A DNA stretch of 64,000 bases from Staphylococcus marylandisciuri. Its GTDB lineage: Bacteria; Bacillota; Bacilli; Staphylococcales; Staphylococcaceae. Of this stretch, positions 11,642 through 22,210 are shown piece after piece. Below the pieces are notes generated by a model that saw only the letters and a list, made by a program, of their open reading frames with translations, was not told the DNA's origin and did no database searches. Within the stretch, counting starts at the first letter, position 1, and each line of letters begins with the position of its first letter. Made by a program: the position numbers and the translations under genes. The stretch covers positions 1 through 64,000 of the forward strand of contig NZ_JAOPKZ010000004.1 in assembly GCF_025519785.1 (NCBI RefSeq), written 5' to 3'.

Positions 11642-13107
11642 ATGAAGAATGCGGTGTATTTGGAATTTGGGACCATTCGGAGGCAGCACAACTAACATAT
11701 ATGGGGTTACATAGTCTGCAACACCGCGGTCAAGAAGGCGCAGGTATCGTCTGTTCTAATGGTGACGAATTCGTAAATGAACGAGGTCTGGGACTGTTGA
11801 CTGATGCGATAAACAAGGTAAAGATGAACCGCCTTCAAGGATACAACTATGCGATTGGTCACGTGCGCTATGCGACCTCAGGAAACAAAGGTATTGAAAA
11901 TATACAGCCATTTCTCTATCACTTCTACGATATGAGCGTCAGTGTTTGTCATAACGGGAACCTTATTAATGCTCAAAGTTTGCGTCAAGATTTAGAGCGA
12001 CAAGGCGCTATCTTTCATTCCTCATCAGATACAGAAGTGATCATGCATTTAATTCGTCGTAGTAAGAAAGAGACTTTTGAAGAAGCATTGAAAGAAAGTT
12101 TGAAAATAATAAAAGGTGGTTTCACCTTTGCAATATTGACTAAAGATGCTTTATATGGAGCGGTGGACCCCAATGCTATCCGCCCCCTTGTAGTAGGACA
12201 AATGTCTACAGGCGCATACATCATCGCCAGTGAAACTTGTGCCATCGACGTCTTAGGTGCGAAATTCGTTCGAGATATTCACGCAGGAGAGTACGTCGTT
12301 ATTAACGACGACGGTATACGTGTCGAATCATATACAGATCAAACGACGACTGCCATTTCTGCGATGGAGTATATTTATTTCGCCAGACCTGATTCAACGA
12401 TAGCAGGTAAAAACGTTCATGCCGTTCGAAAAGCTTCAGGTAAACGCTTGGCAAAGGAAAGTCCGGTGGATACGGCAGATATGGTCATTGGTGTTCCTAA
12501 TTCATCTCTCTCTGCTGCTTCAGGATATGCTGAAGAAATAAAGTTACCTTATGAAATGGGGCTAGTTAAAAATCAATACGTCGCTCGCACATTTATTCAG
12601 CCAACGCAAGAGCTCCGTGAACAAGGCGTTCGTACGAAGTTATCGCCGGTTAAAGACATTGTGCAAGGTAAAAATATTGTTCTAGTTGATGATTCAATCG
12701 TTCGTGGAACTACAAGTAAGCGCATCGTTCGTATGTTAAAAGAAGCTGGAGCGATGGAAGTGCACGTACGTATCGCTTCTCCAGAATTCATGTTCCCGAG
12801 CTTCTACGGCATTGATGTGTCAACTACTGCTGAACTTATTTCAGCTCATAAAACGCCTGAAGAAATTAGTGAGCACATTGGTGCTGATTCCGTAGCTTAC
12901 CTTTCTGTAGAAGGACTGATAGAGTCAATCGGTCTAGATGTTGATGCACCATATAAAGGTTTATGTGTTGAAAGTTTCACTGGTGATTATCCAGCAGGTT
13001 TATACGACTATGAAACAGATTATAAAGCGAGCTTAAGCCCTAAGCAGAAAGCATATCTCAATGAGCATAAACAATACTTTGATAGTGAGGGGAATTACAA
13101 TGTCTAA
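11620..13107 (+). CDS. purF: Amidophosphoribosyltransferase PurF
   Basis: First committed enzyme of purine synthesis (495 aa): PRPP + glutamine gives phosphoribosylamine. The N-terminus [17 protein letters not shown] indicates a short propeptide that is cut to expose the catalytic Cys11. HRGQEGAGI lies in the glutaminase domain, and [17 protein letters not shown] is the PRPP loop. I chose the ATG at 11620 over an upstream in-frame start at 11599 because the propeptide length and GGAAGGAG spacing fit. Four cysteines including the first could serve an Fe-S cluster as in Bacillus PurF, but I did not verify the ligands. Confidence 0.96.
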   Translation: MYDYNGLNEECGVFGIWDHSEAAQLTYMGLHSLQHRGQEGAGIVCSNGDEFVNERGLGLLTDAINKVKMNRLQGYNYAIGHVRYATSGNKGIENIQPFLYHFYDMSVSVCHNGNLINAQSLRQDLERQGAIFHSSSDTEVIMHLIRRSKKETFEEALKESLKIIKGGFTFAILTKDALYGAVDPNAIRPLVVGQMSTGAYIIASETCAIDVLGAKFVRDIHAGEYVVINDDGIRVESYTDQTTTAISAMEYIYFARPDSTIAGKNVHAVRKASGKRLAKESPVDTADMVIGVPNSSLSAASGYAEEIKLPYEMGLVKNQYVARTFIQPTQELREQGVRTKLSPVKDIVQGKNIVLVDDSIVRGTTSKRIVRMLKEAGAMEVHVRIASPEFMFPSFYGIDVSTTAELISAHKTPEEISEHIGADSVAYLSVEGLIESIGLDVDAPYKGLCVESFTGDYPAGLYDYETDYKASLSPKQKAYLNEHKQYFDSEGNYNV

Positions 13108-14128
13108 ATCTTATCAAGAAGCAGGAGTCGACATTCATGCTGGCTATGAAGCGGTTGAACGCATGCGTGGGCACGTAGAACGAACTTTGCGTTCAGAAGT
13201 TTTAGGAGGATTAGGCGGTTTTGGCGCGACATTTGACTTATCACAGCTCAATATGAAAGCACCAGTTCTCGTTTCTGGAACGGATGGTGTAGGTACGAAA
13301 CTCAAGTTAGCGATTGATAACGACAAACATGATTCAATTGGAATTGATGCAGTTGCTATGTGTGTGAATGACATCTTAACAACTGGCGCAGAACCTTTAT
13401 ATTTCCTCGACTATATTGCTGCGAATAAAGTTGTGCCCGAAGTCATTGAACAAATTGTCAAAGGGGTAAGTGATGGGTGTAGAGAGACGAACACTGCGCT
13501 CATCGGCGGTGAAACTGCTGAAATGGGTGAAATGTATCATCAAGGAGAATACGATGTAGCTGGCTTTGCAGTAGGTGCAGTAGAAAAAGATGAATATATT
13601 GATGGTTCCACGGTAGAAGAAGGACAAGTCATTATAGGTTTAGCTTCTAGCGGTATTCATTCAAACGGATATAGTCTGGTTCGACGCTTAATCGATCAAT
13701 CAGAAATTGATTTGCAAGCCCAGTTTGAAGATGGACGAACTTATTTAGAAACCTTCTTAGAACCTACACGACTATACGTTAAACCAGTGTTAGCTGTAAA
13801 AAAAGAAGTTAAGATTCACGCTATGACTCATATTACTGGTGGTGGTTTCTATGAGAACATACCACGTGCGTTACCAGAAGGGGTGTCTGCCGTAATAGAC
13901 ACGACAGCTTTTCCGACACCGGAAGTCTTTGAATGGATAGAATCACAAGGCGAAATAGAACGCGATGAAATGTATAGTATCTTCAATATGGGAATTGGCT
14001 TTACATTAGTAGTTGATAAAGATGATGCTGCAAGAGTGATAGATATACTCGGTCAACATAGCGTTGACGCCTATGAAATTGGACATATTACTAAAAGTGA
14101 CGAGCCACTTGAATTGAAAGGTGTTTAA
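13100..14128 (+). CDS. purM: AIR synthetase PurM
   Basis: Phosphoribosylformylglycinamidine cyclo-ligase (342 aa), which closes the imidazole ring (FGAM to AIR) with ATP. The motifs [33 protein letters not shown] and [13 protein letters not shown] are typical. The ATG at 13100 after GTGAGGGG gives the [18 protein letters not shown] start shared with S. aureus; an in-frame start 13 codons earlier lies in purF and is unlikely. It overlaps purF by eight bases. Confidence 0.97.
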   Translation: MSKSYQEAGVDIHAGYEAVERMRGHVERTLRSEVLGGLGGFGATFDLSQLNMKAPVLVSGTDGVGTKLKLAIDNDKHDSIGIDAVAMCVNDILTTGAEPLYFLDYIAANKVVPEVIEQIVKGVSDGCRETNTALIGGETAEMGEMYHQGEYDVAGFAVGAVEKDEYIDGSTVEEGQVIIGLASSGIHSNGYSLVRRLIDQSEIDLQAQFEDGRTYLETFLEPTRLYVKPVLAVKKEVKIHAMTHITGGGFYENIPRALPEGVSAVIDTTAFPTPEVFEWIESQGEIERDEMYSIFNMGIGFTLVVDKDDAARVIDILGQHSVDAYEIGHITKSDEPLELKGV

Positions 14129-14129
14129 T

Positions 14130-14696
14130 ATGGTGAAAATAGCACTATTTGCCTCAGGTTCAGGCACTAACTTTGAGAATATAATGCAACGGGTTGAAGA
14201 TGGACAACTTCCAAACATTGAAGTCACAGCATTATATACTGATCATGAGAACGCAAAATGCATAGAACGTGCACGACATTTCGATTTGCCCGTTCATATC
14301 AACGAATTAAACCAATTTGAAGATAAGAGAGCATATGAGCGTAAAATTCTAGATTTATTGACTACCGAACAAGTTGACTGGATTGTACTGGCGGGTTATA
14401 TGAAGCTCATTGGTCCTACTATATTGTCCGTTTACGAAGGTCGTATCTTAAACATCCATCCATCATTGTTACCGAAATATAAAGGGAAAGATGCGATTGG
14501 ACAAGCGTTCAACAGTGGAGATAGTGAAACTGGTACGACAGTGCATTACGTAGATAGTGGGATGGATACAGGGCAAATTATAGAACAGAGTCGTTGTCCC
14601 ATTTTAAAAAATGACACGAAGGAAGAATTAGAAAACAGAGTTAAATCATTAGAATATGAACTTTATCCCAAAGTGATTGCTAGAGTGATTCAATAA
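14130..14696 (+). CDS. purN: GAR transformylase PurN
   Basis: Glycinamide ribonucleotide formyltransferase (188 aa), which uses 10-formyl-THF, the product of FolD. It has the phosphate loop [11 protein letters not shown], the catalytic Asn-His-Asp segment around [12 protein letters not shown], and [13 protein letters not shown]. The start is ATG at 14130, one base after the purM stop region, with AAAGGTG eight bases upstream. An in-frame GTG at 14121 is the weaker choice. Confidence 0.96.
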   Translation: MVKIALFASGSGTNFENIMQRVEDGQLPNIEVTALYTDHENAKCIERARHFDLPVHINELNQFEDKRAYERKILDLLTTEQVDWIVLAGYMKLIGPTILSVYEGRILNIHPSLLPKYKGKDAIGQAFNSGDSETGTTVHYVDSGMDTGQIIEQSRCPILKNDTKEELENRVKSLEYELYPKVIARVIQ

Positions 14697-14713
14697 GAAA
14701 GGCGAGTGACAGA

Positions 14714-16192
14714 ATGAAGAAAGCAATTATTAGTGTATCTAATAAAGAAGGAGTAGTAGAATTTGCGCGAAACTTAAGTGAATTAGACTATGAGCTCTAT
14801 TCCACTGGGGGAACGTTACAAGCCATTGAAGCAGGTGGAGTAAAGGTCAAATCAATTTCCGAACTGACTCAGTTTGATGAGATTATGGATGGGCGTGTCA
14901 AGACTTTGCATCCCGCTGTCCATGGAGGAATACTAGCTGATCGTGATAAAGAAGAGCACATTCAACAATTGAAAGAGAACGAAATTGATTTAATCGATAT
15001 GGTAGTAGTAAACTTATATCCTTTCAAAGAAACTGTAGCTAACCCTAATGTTACAGAGAGCGATGCAATTGAGAATATTGATATTGGTGGCCCAACTATG
15101 TTGAGAGCAGCTGCCAAAAACTTCAAACATGTGGCGACAGTAGTTGATCCATCTGACTACGACGAAGTTATCAAGCGTATTAAAGCTGACCAATTAGATG
15201 AAGCCTATCGTAAATCATTGATGATTAAAGTGTTTGAGCATACAAATGATTACGATCATGCAATAGTGAATTTCTTTAGCGGTAAAAGAGAAGATTTGAG
15301 ATACGGTGAGAACCCTCAACAGGCTGCTTACTTTGTAAGACAATCTAATGCTGCTAATACGATTGCAGGTGCCAAGCAACTTCATGGTAAGCAATTAAGT
15401 TTCAATAATATCAAAGATGCTGATTCAGCGCTTTCACTCGTTAAGAAGTTTAATGAACCTGCAGCAGTAGCCGTTAAACATATGAATCCTTGTGGTGTAG
15501 GCGTAGGTGAAACGATTAATGAAGCATATGAACGTGCTTATGAAGCGGATAGTCAATCTATTTTTGGTGGTATCGTTGCTTTAAATAGAACAGTTGATCA
15601 AGAACTCGCTGAATCGCTACACAGTATCTTCTTAGAGGTTGTCATAGCACCCGACTTCACTAAGGAAGCATTAGATATACTTCAACAGAAGAAAAATATT
15701 CGTTTATTAGAAATTGACATGACGATTAACGAAGATGAAGAAGAATTCGTTTCCGTCTCAGGTGGCTATTTAGTCCAAGAGAAAGATCATTCATCAATAG
15801 GTAGAGATGAAATGAAAGTCGTTACTGAAGCTCAACCTAGTGAAGCTCAGTGGGATGCTATGCTATTAGGATGGAGAGTTGTTGCTGCTGTTAAAAGTAA
15901 CGCGGTTATCTTAAGTAACCCACGACAAACTGTCGGTATAGGCGCGGGTCAAATGAACCGCGTGGGTTCTGCTGAGATAGCAATTGAACGTGCAATTGAT
16001 ATTAATGAAGAAGTGGTAATGGTGTCTGATGGTTTCTTCCCTATGGATGACACTGTTGAGTTAGCTGCAAAACATGGTATTAAAGCTATCATTCAACCAG
16101 GTGGTTCGATTAAAGATCAAGATTCTATAGACATGGCTAATAAACATGGCATAGCTATGGTCACTACTGGTGAACGTCATTTTAAACATTAA
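14714..16192 (+). CDS. purH: AICAR formyltransferase / IMP cyclohydrolase PurH
   Basis: Bifunctional enzyme (492 aa) for the last two steps to IMP. The N-terminal IMP cyclohydrolase (MGS-like) domain has LYSTGGT and [18 protein letters not shown]. The C-terminal AICAR transformylase domain has the [11 protein letters not shown] motif with catalytic Lys-His, and ends with [16 protein letters not shown]. It is preceded by AAAGG and follows purN after a 17-base gap. Confidence 0.97.
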   Translation: MKKAIISVSNKEGVVEFARNLSELDYELYSTGGTLQAIEAGGVKVKSISELTQFDEIMDGRVKTLHPAVHGGILADRDKEEHIQQLKENEIDLIDMVVVNLYPFKETVANPNVTESDAIENIDIGGPTMLRAAAKNFKHVATVVDPSDYDEVIKRIKADQLDEAYRKSLMIKVFEHTNDYDHAIVNFFSGKREDLRYGENPQQAAYFVRQSNAANTIAGAKQLHGKQLSFNNIKDADSALSLVKKFNEPAAVAVKHMNPCGVGVGETINEAYERAYEADSQSIFGGIVALNRTVDQELAESLHSIFLEVVIAPDFTKEALDILQQKKNIRLLEIDMTINEDEEEFVSVSGGYLVQEKDHSSIGRDEMKVVTEAQPSEAQWDAMLLGWRVVAAVKSNAVILSNPRQTVGIGAGQMNRVGSAEIAIERAIDINEEVVMVSDGFFPMDDTVELAAKHGIKAIIQPGGSIKDQDSIDMANKHGIAMVTTGERHFKH

Positions 16193-16210
16193 TTGATTGG
16201 AGGGTATAAG

Positions 16211-17452
16211 ATGAAAGTGCTAGTAATTGGTGCTGGCGGACGCGAACATGCTTTAGCTTATAAGATTAATCTATCGCCTTTAGTAAGTGAAATACATGTG
16301 ATTCCTGGCAATGATGCAATGACTCATATCGCTCAAACTCACCCGGAAATAGGGGAGAGCGCGCACGAAGAAATCATTGAGTTTGCAGAGCAACAGGGTA
16401 TAGATTGGGTTATCATCGGTCCGGAACAACCCTTAATTGATGGTTTAGCGGATAAACTAGAAGCTAAAGGTATAAATACTTTCGGCCCGAATGAAGCAGC
16501 TGCTCAAATTGAAGGTTCAAAGCGCTTCGCTAAACACCTTATGGCAAAGTATGACATACCTACTGCGCAGTATTATGAAAGTCATTCTAAACAGGAAGCG
16601 TTAGATTACCTCTCACAATGCGACTATCCTATCGTATTGAAGAAGGATGGTCTTGCTGCAGGTAAAGGTGTAATTATAGCAACTAATCGTGAAGAAGCGA
16701 TAGCAGCTATTGAAAAATTACATGACAGTGAAAATGAAGTCGTCGTATTTGAGGAATATTTAGAGGGAGAAGAATTCTCTCTAATGACGCTCGTAAATGG
16801 TGATTATGCTGTACCTTTCGATTGCATAGCCCAAGATCACAAGCGTGCATATGATAATGATCAAGGGCCTAATACAGGAGGGATGGGGGCGTACTGTCCT
16901 GTGCCACATATCGATAACTCCGTCATTAAAGAAACTAATCAGCAGATAGCGCAACCTATTGCGCAATCTTTAAAGAGTGAAGGCTATCATTTCTTTGGAT
17001 TACTTTATATAGGAGCTATGCTTACAAACGAGGGGCCTAAAGTTATAGAATTTAATGCGCGCTTTGGTGATCCAGAGGCACAAGTATTGCTGAAGCGTAT
17101 GGAAAGCGATCTCATGCAACATATCATAGATTTAAAGAATAAACAGCCTATTCAGTTTAAGTGGAGAGATTCATCAATAGTTGGCGTGATGTTAGCCTCT
17201 AAAGGGTATCCAGGAAGCTATGAAAAAGGTAAAAAAGTAAGTGACTTTGAGACGAATAACGGTACGTATTTCGTCAGCGGATTAAAGCGCGAGGATGGTC
17301 ATTTCGTTACTTCTGGTGGACGCGTGGTCCTAGCGCTAGGTGAAGGCAAAGATATTGCTACGGCTAAAAGAGAAGCTTATAAAGCGGTCAATGCGATAGA
17401 AAATGAAGCATTGTTCTATCGAGAAGATATAGGAAACAAAGCAATTCATTAA
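16211..17452 (+). CDS. purD: GAR synthetase PurD
   Basis: Phosphoribosylamine-glycine ligase (413 aa), an ATP-grasp enzyme that makes glycinamide ribonucleotide, the second step of the pathway. It has the N-terminal [15 protein letters not shown] loop, the ATP-grasp [15 protein letters not shown] segment and the metal site [10 protein letters not shown]. The ATG at 16211 follows GGAGGG; an in-frame start six codons earlier lies upstream of that site. It is the last gene of the operon. The palindrome at 17537-17587 may act as its terminator. Confidence 0.96.
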   Translation: MKVLVIGAGGREHALAYKINLSPLVSEIHVIPGNDAMTHIAQTHPEIGESAHEEIIEFAEQQGIDWVIIGPEQPLIDGLADKLEAKGINTFGPNEAAAQIEGSKRFAKHLMAKYDIPTAQYYESHSKQEALDYLSQCDYPIVLKKDGLAAGKGVIIATNREEAIAAIEKLHDSENEVVVFEEYLEGEEFSLMTLVNGDYAVPFDCIAQDHKRAYDNDQGPNTGGMGAYCPVPHIDNSVIKETNQQIAQPIAQSLKSEGYHFFGLLYIGAMLTNEGPKVIEFNARFGDPEAQVLLKRMESDLMQHIIDLKNKQPIQFKWRDSSIVGVMLASKGYPGSYEKGKKVSDFETNNGTYFVSGLKREDGHFVTSGGRVVLALGEGKDIATAKREAYKAVNAIENEALFYREDIGNKAIH

Positions 17453-17536
17453 TGTCATATTATTAACTTCAAGTACAGAATAGTTATTACGTAATATTTA
17501 AGCTATGTAAAAACTAGAGTAAAACCTTTAGTGGTA

Positions 17537-17895
17537 GGGAGCGGGCCAGAAATCTTTTTATTCAAATTAGATTTCTGTCCCGCTCCCTTTTTGTTGAGGC
17601 CCCACCCCAACTCGCAGTGCTTGTAGAAACTGGGAGTTAATGTAATGTTTCAGCCTCTTTCAGCAGCTTGGCAGTAGATGACTGATTTGAAAACGCGCTT
17701 GTATCAAGCTTTTTTCAATTCTAGTCATCCTTGCCGGGGCGGGACTACGAAATCTTTTTATTCAAATTAGATTTCTGTCCCGCTCCCTCTTTGTTGGGGC
17801 CCCACCCCAACTCGCAGTGCTTGTAGAAACTGATTTATCAGTTTCTCTTTGTTGGGGCCCCCTGCTCAAATGCTATACGTTTTTGCCTCGACCTC
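17537..17895. repeat. Intergenic repeat cluster 2 (palindrome, hairpin, STAR-like units)
   Basis: Fills most of the 550-base gap between convergent purD and ecfT. In order it holds the GGGAGCGGG...CCCGCTCCC palindrome (17537-17587), a STAR-like GAGGCCCCACCCCAACTCGC unit, the nested hairpin (about 17669-17738), a second palindrome half, and two more GGGGCCCC units with the GAAACTGATTTATCAGTTTC hairpin. I see no open reading frame worth calling. The first palindrome may terminate the pur operon. Confidence 0.85.
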
Positions 17896-18006
17896 TTGAA
17901 ACGATTTAATCATATTGGTTTGATAAACTGTAATACCAAAGTGAGTATAATATTCTAAAGTGCTGATGGAAGCTTTGCTCCTCAACACTGAAATTCGCTT
18001 GACATA

Positions 18007-18810
18007 TTACCAATTATGACTCCTTACATCTTGAATGGCTGTGATAGGTAGCCAGTGGGGTAATGAGCAGCTTAACACGATTAAGAGTAAGATGATTATA
18101 ACAAATAACACGTCCTTATAAGAAAAAGGAGCTTTATAGTAATATGTTCTAGGACCATCTTGAAATCCCTTCTTTTCCATAGCGACAGAAAGTTGATGAG
18201 CTCTGCGAATATTTTGGCTTAGCAGCGGAATAAACATATGTTTTAATCGCTTCAAGCCTTTATAATGTTGTCGATCCACGACTTGATACCGCATTTTTAA
18301 AGAATGTCTAAGCTGAATAAATGACGAAAGCATGATAGGTACCATGCGTATAGCTGCCATGAATGCGTAGGCAAATTTCGGTTTGACCTTTAAATGCTGC
18401 ATAACACTATAGAAAATCATCACAATCTCTGACGTCAAGGATATCAGTATTCCTAAACATGAGACAGTTATGAGTCGCAATGTGAGATGTATACCTCTTA
18501 CGAAGCTCTCACGTGTAATATGTAGAAAGCCTAGCTTGAACCACGTATGGGTACCTTCACCGTAAAAAATCATGGATAAAGAAGAAATGAGCGCGAAAAG
18601 AAATGTAAAGATAATAAAAGCTGCAAAAACTTTGAATTTCACTCCATGAAAGAGAACTAAAAAGAGAAACATGAACAACGTACTATATATAATGACGTCA
18701 AATTGATGTACAAAAATAACAAAGAAAAAGAGTAAGATGGCTACCACAATTTTAGTGATAACATTGACATCATCTACGAACGTATGACGTACTTTAAAGG
18801 CTTCAAACAT
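18007..18810 (-). CDS. ykoC: ECF transporter transmembrane subunit EcfT (YkoC-like)
   Basis: Membrane coupling subunit (267 aa) of an energy-coupling factor importer, CbiQ/EcfT family. It has several hydrophobic helices in the N-terminal half. The cytoplasmic coupling region includes AIRMVPIMLSSFIQLRHSLKMR and a second A-R-G-like helix around RRAHQLSVAMEKKGF, which contact the ATPase. The start is taken as ATG at 18808-18810 after GGTGA; it overlaps the ATPase stop by eight bases. With the double ATPase and the YkoE-like substrate subunit it forms a ykoEDC-type transporter, probably for the thiamine precursor HMP given the upstream TPP riboswitch. Confidence 0.88.
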   Translation of the reverse strand: MFEAFKVRHTFVDDVNVITKIVVAILLFFFVIFVHQFDVIIYSTLFMFLFLVLFHGVKFKVFAAFIIFTFLFALISSLSMIFYGEGTHTWFKLGFLHITRESFVRGIHLTLRLITVSCLGILISLTSEIVMIFYSVMQHLKVKPKFAYAFMAAIRMVPIMLSSFIQLRHSLKMRYQVVDRQHYKGLKRLKHMFIPLLSQNIRRAHQLSVAMEKKGFQDGPRTYYYKAPFSYKDVLFVIIILLLIVLSCSLPHWLPITAIQDVRSHNW

Positions 18811-20218
18811 TATCTTCACCCGTCTTTCTAACTTCTAGCAAGGTTTGATCTTCAACATGAAATCGTCGTGTTGGGTAACGAGATATAATCTCTGGATCAT
18901 GTGTGATCATTATAATCGTTTGCCCGTTTTGAACGCGCTCTTGAAAAAGCTGAATTAAGTTAAATGTGTTATGACTATCTAAACCGAAAGTAGGTTCATC
19001 TAACATGATGATATCAGCAGGAGAACTTAGTGCTGTAGCAACACTTAATCGTCGCTTTTGACCGATAGATAGTTCAAACGGGTGTTGAGCGCGCACTTGA
19101 GATAAATTTAACAACTCTAGCATTTGTTCCGTCTTTAATTTGGCTTGTTCTTTGTCTTTTTGACTAAACTGAATATGTATTTCATCGTATACGGATTGAG
19201 TAATAAATTGTAGTTCTGGGTTTTGATAGACTAAATACATATGTTTAGCAGCCTCTTTTATTTTACGTATGGGTTGCTGATGGTAATACATCTTACCATC
19301 GTAAGAGATGAGTTGCATCATCGATTCGAAAAGCGTGGTTTTTCCTGCGCCATTTTGACCTGTAATCGTAATCCATTCACCAGGCGCCACTGAGAAATCT
19401 TCTATAGAAATCAATGCTTGTTTATTACGTCGGATTACCCCATTCTTATAAGTGAAAGCATATTCTTTAGTAGCGTCGTTGTTAGCGGTTAGAACCGGTT
19501 CTGGCGCATGCTCCCAAGCACGTGGATGCCAAACGCCATATTCACTAAGTAATCGTTCGTGGTGTTGTAGTATTTTTTCAGGTGTATCATCCGCGATGAT
19601 TTCAGCATTATAATTTAACAAAATAACGCGGTCGATGTGTTCCCAAATATGCTCTACTTTATGCTCCACGATAACTACTGTTTGATTTTTCCAGAAACGT
19701 TTGATTTTATTCCACAGCTCAGTTGTAGATTTAGTATCTAACATGGCAGTCGGTTCATCTAAGAAGAGTGTATCCGCTTGTTGTAGTAGAGTCTCAGCTA
19801 TAGCTAGCTTTTGTTTCATTCCGCCACTCAGTTTGTTTACATATTGATTTGGATTAACTGTCAAATCTACTGATCTTAATGCTTTATCTATCGCTTCATC
19901 CATATCAGATCGAGGCACTTGTCTATTTTCTAGTATGAAAGCAAGCTCCTCTTTGACCTTAGGCATACAAAATTGTGTGTCAGGATCCTGAAAGATCATG
20001 GCGCAGTGTTTATCAATATTTAATCTATCATATTTCATTGGTAGTTCTATTAAATCCGGAACTATGCCACTGAGTACATTTAATAATGTACTCTTGCCTG
20101 CCCCTGATGGGCCAAGCAAGAGTACTTTTTCTTTATCTTCAATTGTGAGGTCTAAGCCATCAAAGATCTTATGGTCTGCATTAGGATACTTAAGGCGTAA
20201 ATTTTTTATAGATAACAC
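18803..20218 (-). CDS. ykoD: ECF transporter double ATPase (YkoD-like)
   Basis: A single 471-aa chain with two ABC ATPase domains, in place of separate EcfA1 and EcfA2. Domain 1 has Walker A GPSGAGKST, signature LSGGMKQKLAIAE and Walker B LFLDEPTAMLD. Domain 2 has GQNGAGKTT, signature LSIGQKRRLSVAT and IMLDEPTFGLD. The second signature has Ile for the usual Gly at one position. Start is GTG at 20216-20218 with GAGGAG eight bases upstream. The fused ATPase is typical of the YkoEDC family, which imports a thiamine-related substrate. Confidence 0.93.
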   Translation of the reverse strand: MLSIKNLRLKYPNADHKIFDGLDLTIEDKEKVLLLGPSGAGKSTLLNVLSGIVPDLIELPMKYDRLNIDKHCAMIFQDPDTQFCMPKVKEELAFILENRQVPRSDMDEAIDKALRSVDLTVNPNQYVNKLSGGMKQKLAIAETLLQQADTLFLDEPTAMLDTKSTTELWNKIKRFWKNQTVVIVEHKVEHIWEHIDRVILLNYNAEIIADDTPEKILQHHERLLSEYGVWHPRAWEHAPEPVLTANNDATKEYAFTYKNGVIRRNKQALISIEDFSVAPGEWITITGQNGAGKTTLFESMMQLISYDGKMYYHQQPIRKIKEAAKHMYLVYQNPELQFITQSVYDEIHIQFSQKDKEQAKLKTEQMLELLNLSQVRAQHPFELSIGQKRRLSVATALSSPADIIMLDEPTFGLDSHNTFNLIQLFQERVQNGQTIIMITHDPEIISRYPTRRFHVEDQTLLEVRKTGEDNV

Positions 20219-20230
20219 GTTATCGACTCC

Positions 20231-20806
20231 TCACAGGTTATCGTAATCATTCTTGGAAGCTGGACGGAAGAGTTTCGTCACTCCGGTTTGATCTAAAGCT
20301 TTTACAATGTAATAGGATAATAAACCGGCTACTAATATTCCACCTAATAATCTAAAAATGATATACAACGATAGGTTCCAACCACTCAATTCATTTAAAT
20401 AACCGTAAGCAAAATCAAGCGGTAAAGTGATGATGGCAGCCATAAACCCACTCAACATAGAAACCATCGCACTGCGTGATTTATAACGGAAAATGAGAAA
20501 GACGATTTCACAAGCAAGCCCTTGAAGTAAACCATAGATTATCGTAGGCACGTCGAATCGACCCATAACGATAGTCTCACCTGCACCTGCAGCAAATTCA
20601 GCTAGGATAGCGATTCCAGGTTTAGGAATGATCAAATAGGCCACGACTGCAGCCATAAACCACATTCCATACACCACTTCTTCAATATGTAAACCAGTAA
20701 TCTTTGAAAAATCGTATACGAAGTGCCACACGTTATAAATAATTGCGAAGACAACTGCAACTAATACTGTGACGAGTATATCTGATAATTTTAAACCTCT
20801 TGTCAT
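20231..20806 (-). CDS. ykoE: ECF substrate-binding membrane subunit YkoE-like
   Basis: Integral membrane S-component (191 aa from the chosen start), with about five to six hydrophobic helices. It resembles YkoE, the subunit linked to uptake of hydroxymethylpyrimidine or thiamine (NVWHFVYDF, GPGIAILAEFAAGAGE-like segment and GLLQGLACEIVF). The ATG at 20804-20806 follows GGAGGAAAT with eight-base spacing; an in-frame start ten codons earlier would lie in the riboswitch terminator and is rejected. It is the first gene of the ykoEDC operon. The TPP aptamer upstream supports a thiamine-related substrate; the exact compound is inferred. Confidence 0.9.
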   Translation of the reverse strand: MTRGLKLSDILVTVLVAVVFAIIYNVWHFVYDFSKITGLHIEEVVYGMWFMAAVVAYLIIPKPGIAILAEFAAGAGETIVMGRFDVPTIIYGLLQGLACEIVFLIFRYKSRSAMVSMLSGFMAAIITLPLDFAYGYLNELSGWNLSLYIIFRLLGGILVAGLLSYYIVKALDQTGVTKLFRPASKNDYDNL

Positions 20807-20823
20807 TACTATTTCCTCCCAAT

Positions 20824-20858
20824 AAAAAACGCACAACCTAATCTAGTAGAGTTGCGCG
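20824..20858 (-). terminator. Riboswitch expression-platform terminator
   Basis: On the minus strand CGCGCAACT ... AGGTTGTGCG forms a stem followed directly by TTTTTT, and the ykoE ribosome site comes right after. This is the expected OFF terminator of the TPP riboswitch. Confidence 0.8.
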
Positions 20859-21043
20859 AATAAGCATTATCTATTAACAGAGATTGAAAGAACAAGATTG
20901 TTAGGTCTTATCATGGTTAAAGAAGAAATAACCAATGAATTACTACTCATTAAGACCGCTAGTTCAACTTTAGTCAAGTGCGTATCGATAGAGTTTACAG
21001 AGACATAAGTGTTCCAGTCAACCTCTTTAAGGCGTCAATATAG

Positions 21044-21132
21044 TTCCACTTTCCTACGCTAGTATCATCTAGATCAGGTTCAAAGGGTTTGAGGTCTTAC
21101 CTCATCTCAGTTTTAACAAAACACCCCTAGTG
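21044..21132 (-). promoter_or_regulatory. TPP riboswitch (THI element)
   Basis: On the minus strand the conserved TPP aptamer blocks are clear: AGGGGTG at the 5' side, CTGAGATGAG, then ACCCTTTGAACCTGATCT and CTAGCGTAGGAAAGTGGA at the 3' side. It controls ykoEDC by sensing thiamine pyrophosphate: high TPP should favour the terminator at 20824-20858. About 185 nt lie between aptamer and terminator, longer than the compact form, and contain another strong hairpin at 20904-20957. Confidence 0.95.
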
Positions 21133-21157
21133 CGAATATAGTATTTTAGTTATTTCT

Positions 21158-21186
21158 AATGTAGAACGTAAGATAATGGTTGTCAA
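21158..21186 (-). promoter_or_regulatory. SigA promoter of the riboswitch-ykoEDC transcript
   Basis: Minus-strand TTGACA (21181-21186), 17-base spacer and TACATT (21158-21163), placed just upstream of the TPP aptamer. The near-consensus match and position make it the likely promoter. Confidence 0.75.
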
Positions 21187-21441
21187 GGCTTTTTAAGTTA
21201 ATGATGTGATAGTAAAATGTGTCTTGTTTGATTATTAACGAGATAAAGACAGTCAAATTTGACAGGTGTATTGCTAATATTGTTCTCTAACTCTCAGTAA
21301 TATTTTGTATTGATGAGTGATGTTTGATGTTAAGAATTTAGTATGTGATGGCTACATATGTAAAAGGGGAGGGTTTAGCACGTGATGTTAAAGACTAAGT
21401 AAAGTGGTTCTCACTACATATTAAAAAACATACTGAGATGA
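21187..21441. other. Non-coding stretch upstream of ykoEDC promoter
   Basis: AT-rich sequence between the ykoE promoter and the next repeat cluster. I see no open reading frame, RNA gene or convincing regulatory site in it. Confidence 0.5.
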
Positions 21442-21827
21442 GGGAGCGGGACAGAAATCTTTTTTCAAATTAGATTTCTGTCCCGCTCCCTCTTTGTTGG
21501 GGCCCACCCCAACTCGCTGTGCTTGTAGAAACTGGGACTTAAAGGTCTTTGACTAGAGGAAAAAAGAGGCTGGGAGATAAATCCCAGCCTCTTCAACATC
21601 TCGGCAGTAGATGACTGATTTGAAAAAGCGCTTGTATCAAGCTTTTTTCAATTCTAGTCATCCTTGCCGGGGCGGGACCACGAAATCTTTTTATTCAAAT
21701 TAGATTTCTGTCCCGCTCCCTCTTTGTTGGGGCCCCACCCCAACTCGCTGTGCTTGTAGAAACTGATTTACCAGTTTCTCTTTGTTGGGGCCCCCGCTCA
21801 AATCCTAAACGCTTAAGTCCCGACCTC
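21442..21827. repeat. Intergenic repeat cluster 3
   Basis: Holds a GGGAGCGGGACAGAAATC palindrome, STAR-like GGGGCCC units, the nested hairpin (about 21601-21671), a second palindrome half and a closing GGGGCCCCCGCTCAAATCC block. It is laid out like cluster 2. Non-coding. Confidence 0.85.
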
Positions 21828-22013
21828 AGTTAAATATCGTCTATAAGCAGTAGCTGGTTAGCACAAGGATGTCGAAGTTTTGAATTGAGTAAGCTACTGC
21901 TTATTGATTTGAACACTTTATTAATAATATGAAAAATTGATTAATGTTTCGAGTTGTGAGTAGAGCGCTCATTATCGAACACTCATGTCGACATCGCGTG
22001 GGGACGATGGGTT

Positions 22014-22148
22014 TTAATCTAAAGTATCTTGAACATTTTGCTCTGTTTCTTGATCATCAGTTCTACTTTGTTCTTTTTTCTCTTTTAATTCTTCTTCTTT
22101 CTCTTTAGCTTGTTGTGCTGCATTTTTATTTGTTTCTTCAGTGCTCAT
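22014..22148 (-). CDS. Small highly charged protein, 44 aa
   Basis: A short gene with its own signals. ATG at 22146-22148 is preceded by AAAGGAG with suitable spacing, and TAA is at 22014-22016. The protein starts MSTEETNKNAAQQAKEKEEE, is almost entirely Glu, Lys, Gln, Asp and Asn, and has no hydrophobic segment, so it is probably soluble and either helical or disordered. A SigB-type promoter lies upstream (22185-22210), which suggests a general-stress protein. I do not recognise a named family. The case for a real gene rests on promoter, ribosome site and protein-like composition together. Confidence 0.72.
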   Translation of the reverse strand: MSTEETNKNAAQQAKEKEEELKEKKEQSRTDDQETEQNVQDTLD

Positions 22149-22184
22149 TGAACACCACTCCTTTATAGTTATCTTGTAATAAGT

Positions 22185-22210
22185 ATACCCTCTATCTAAG
22201 AAGTTTACAC
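22185..22210 (-). promoter_or_regulatory. SigB-type promoter
   Basis: Minus strand: GTGTAA (22205-22210), 14-base spacer, GGGTAT (22185-22190). The staphylococcal SigB consensus is GTTTAA-N12-15-GGGTAT, so the -35 matches five of six and the -10 all six. It lies about 37 bases before the 44-aa gene. Confidence 0.7.
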
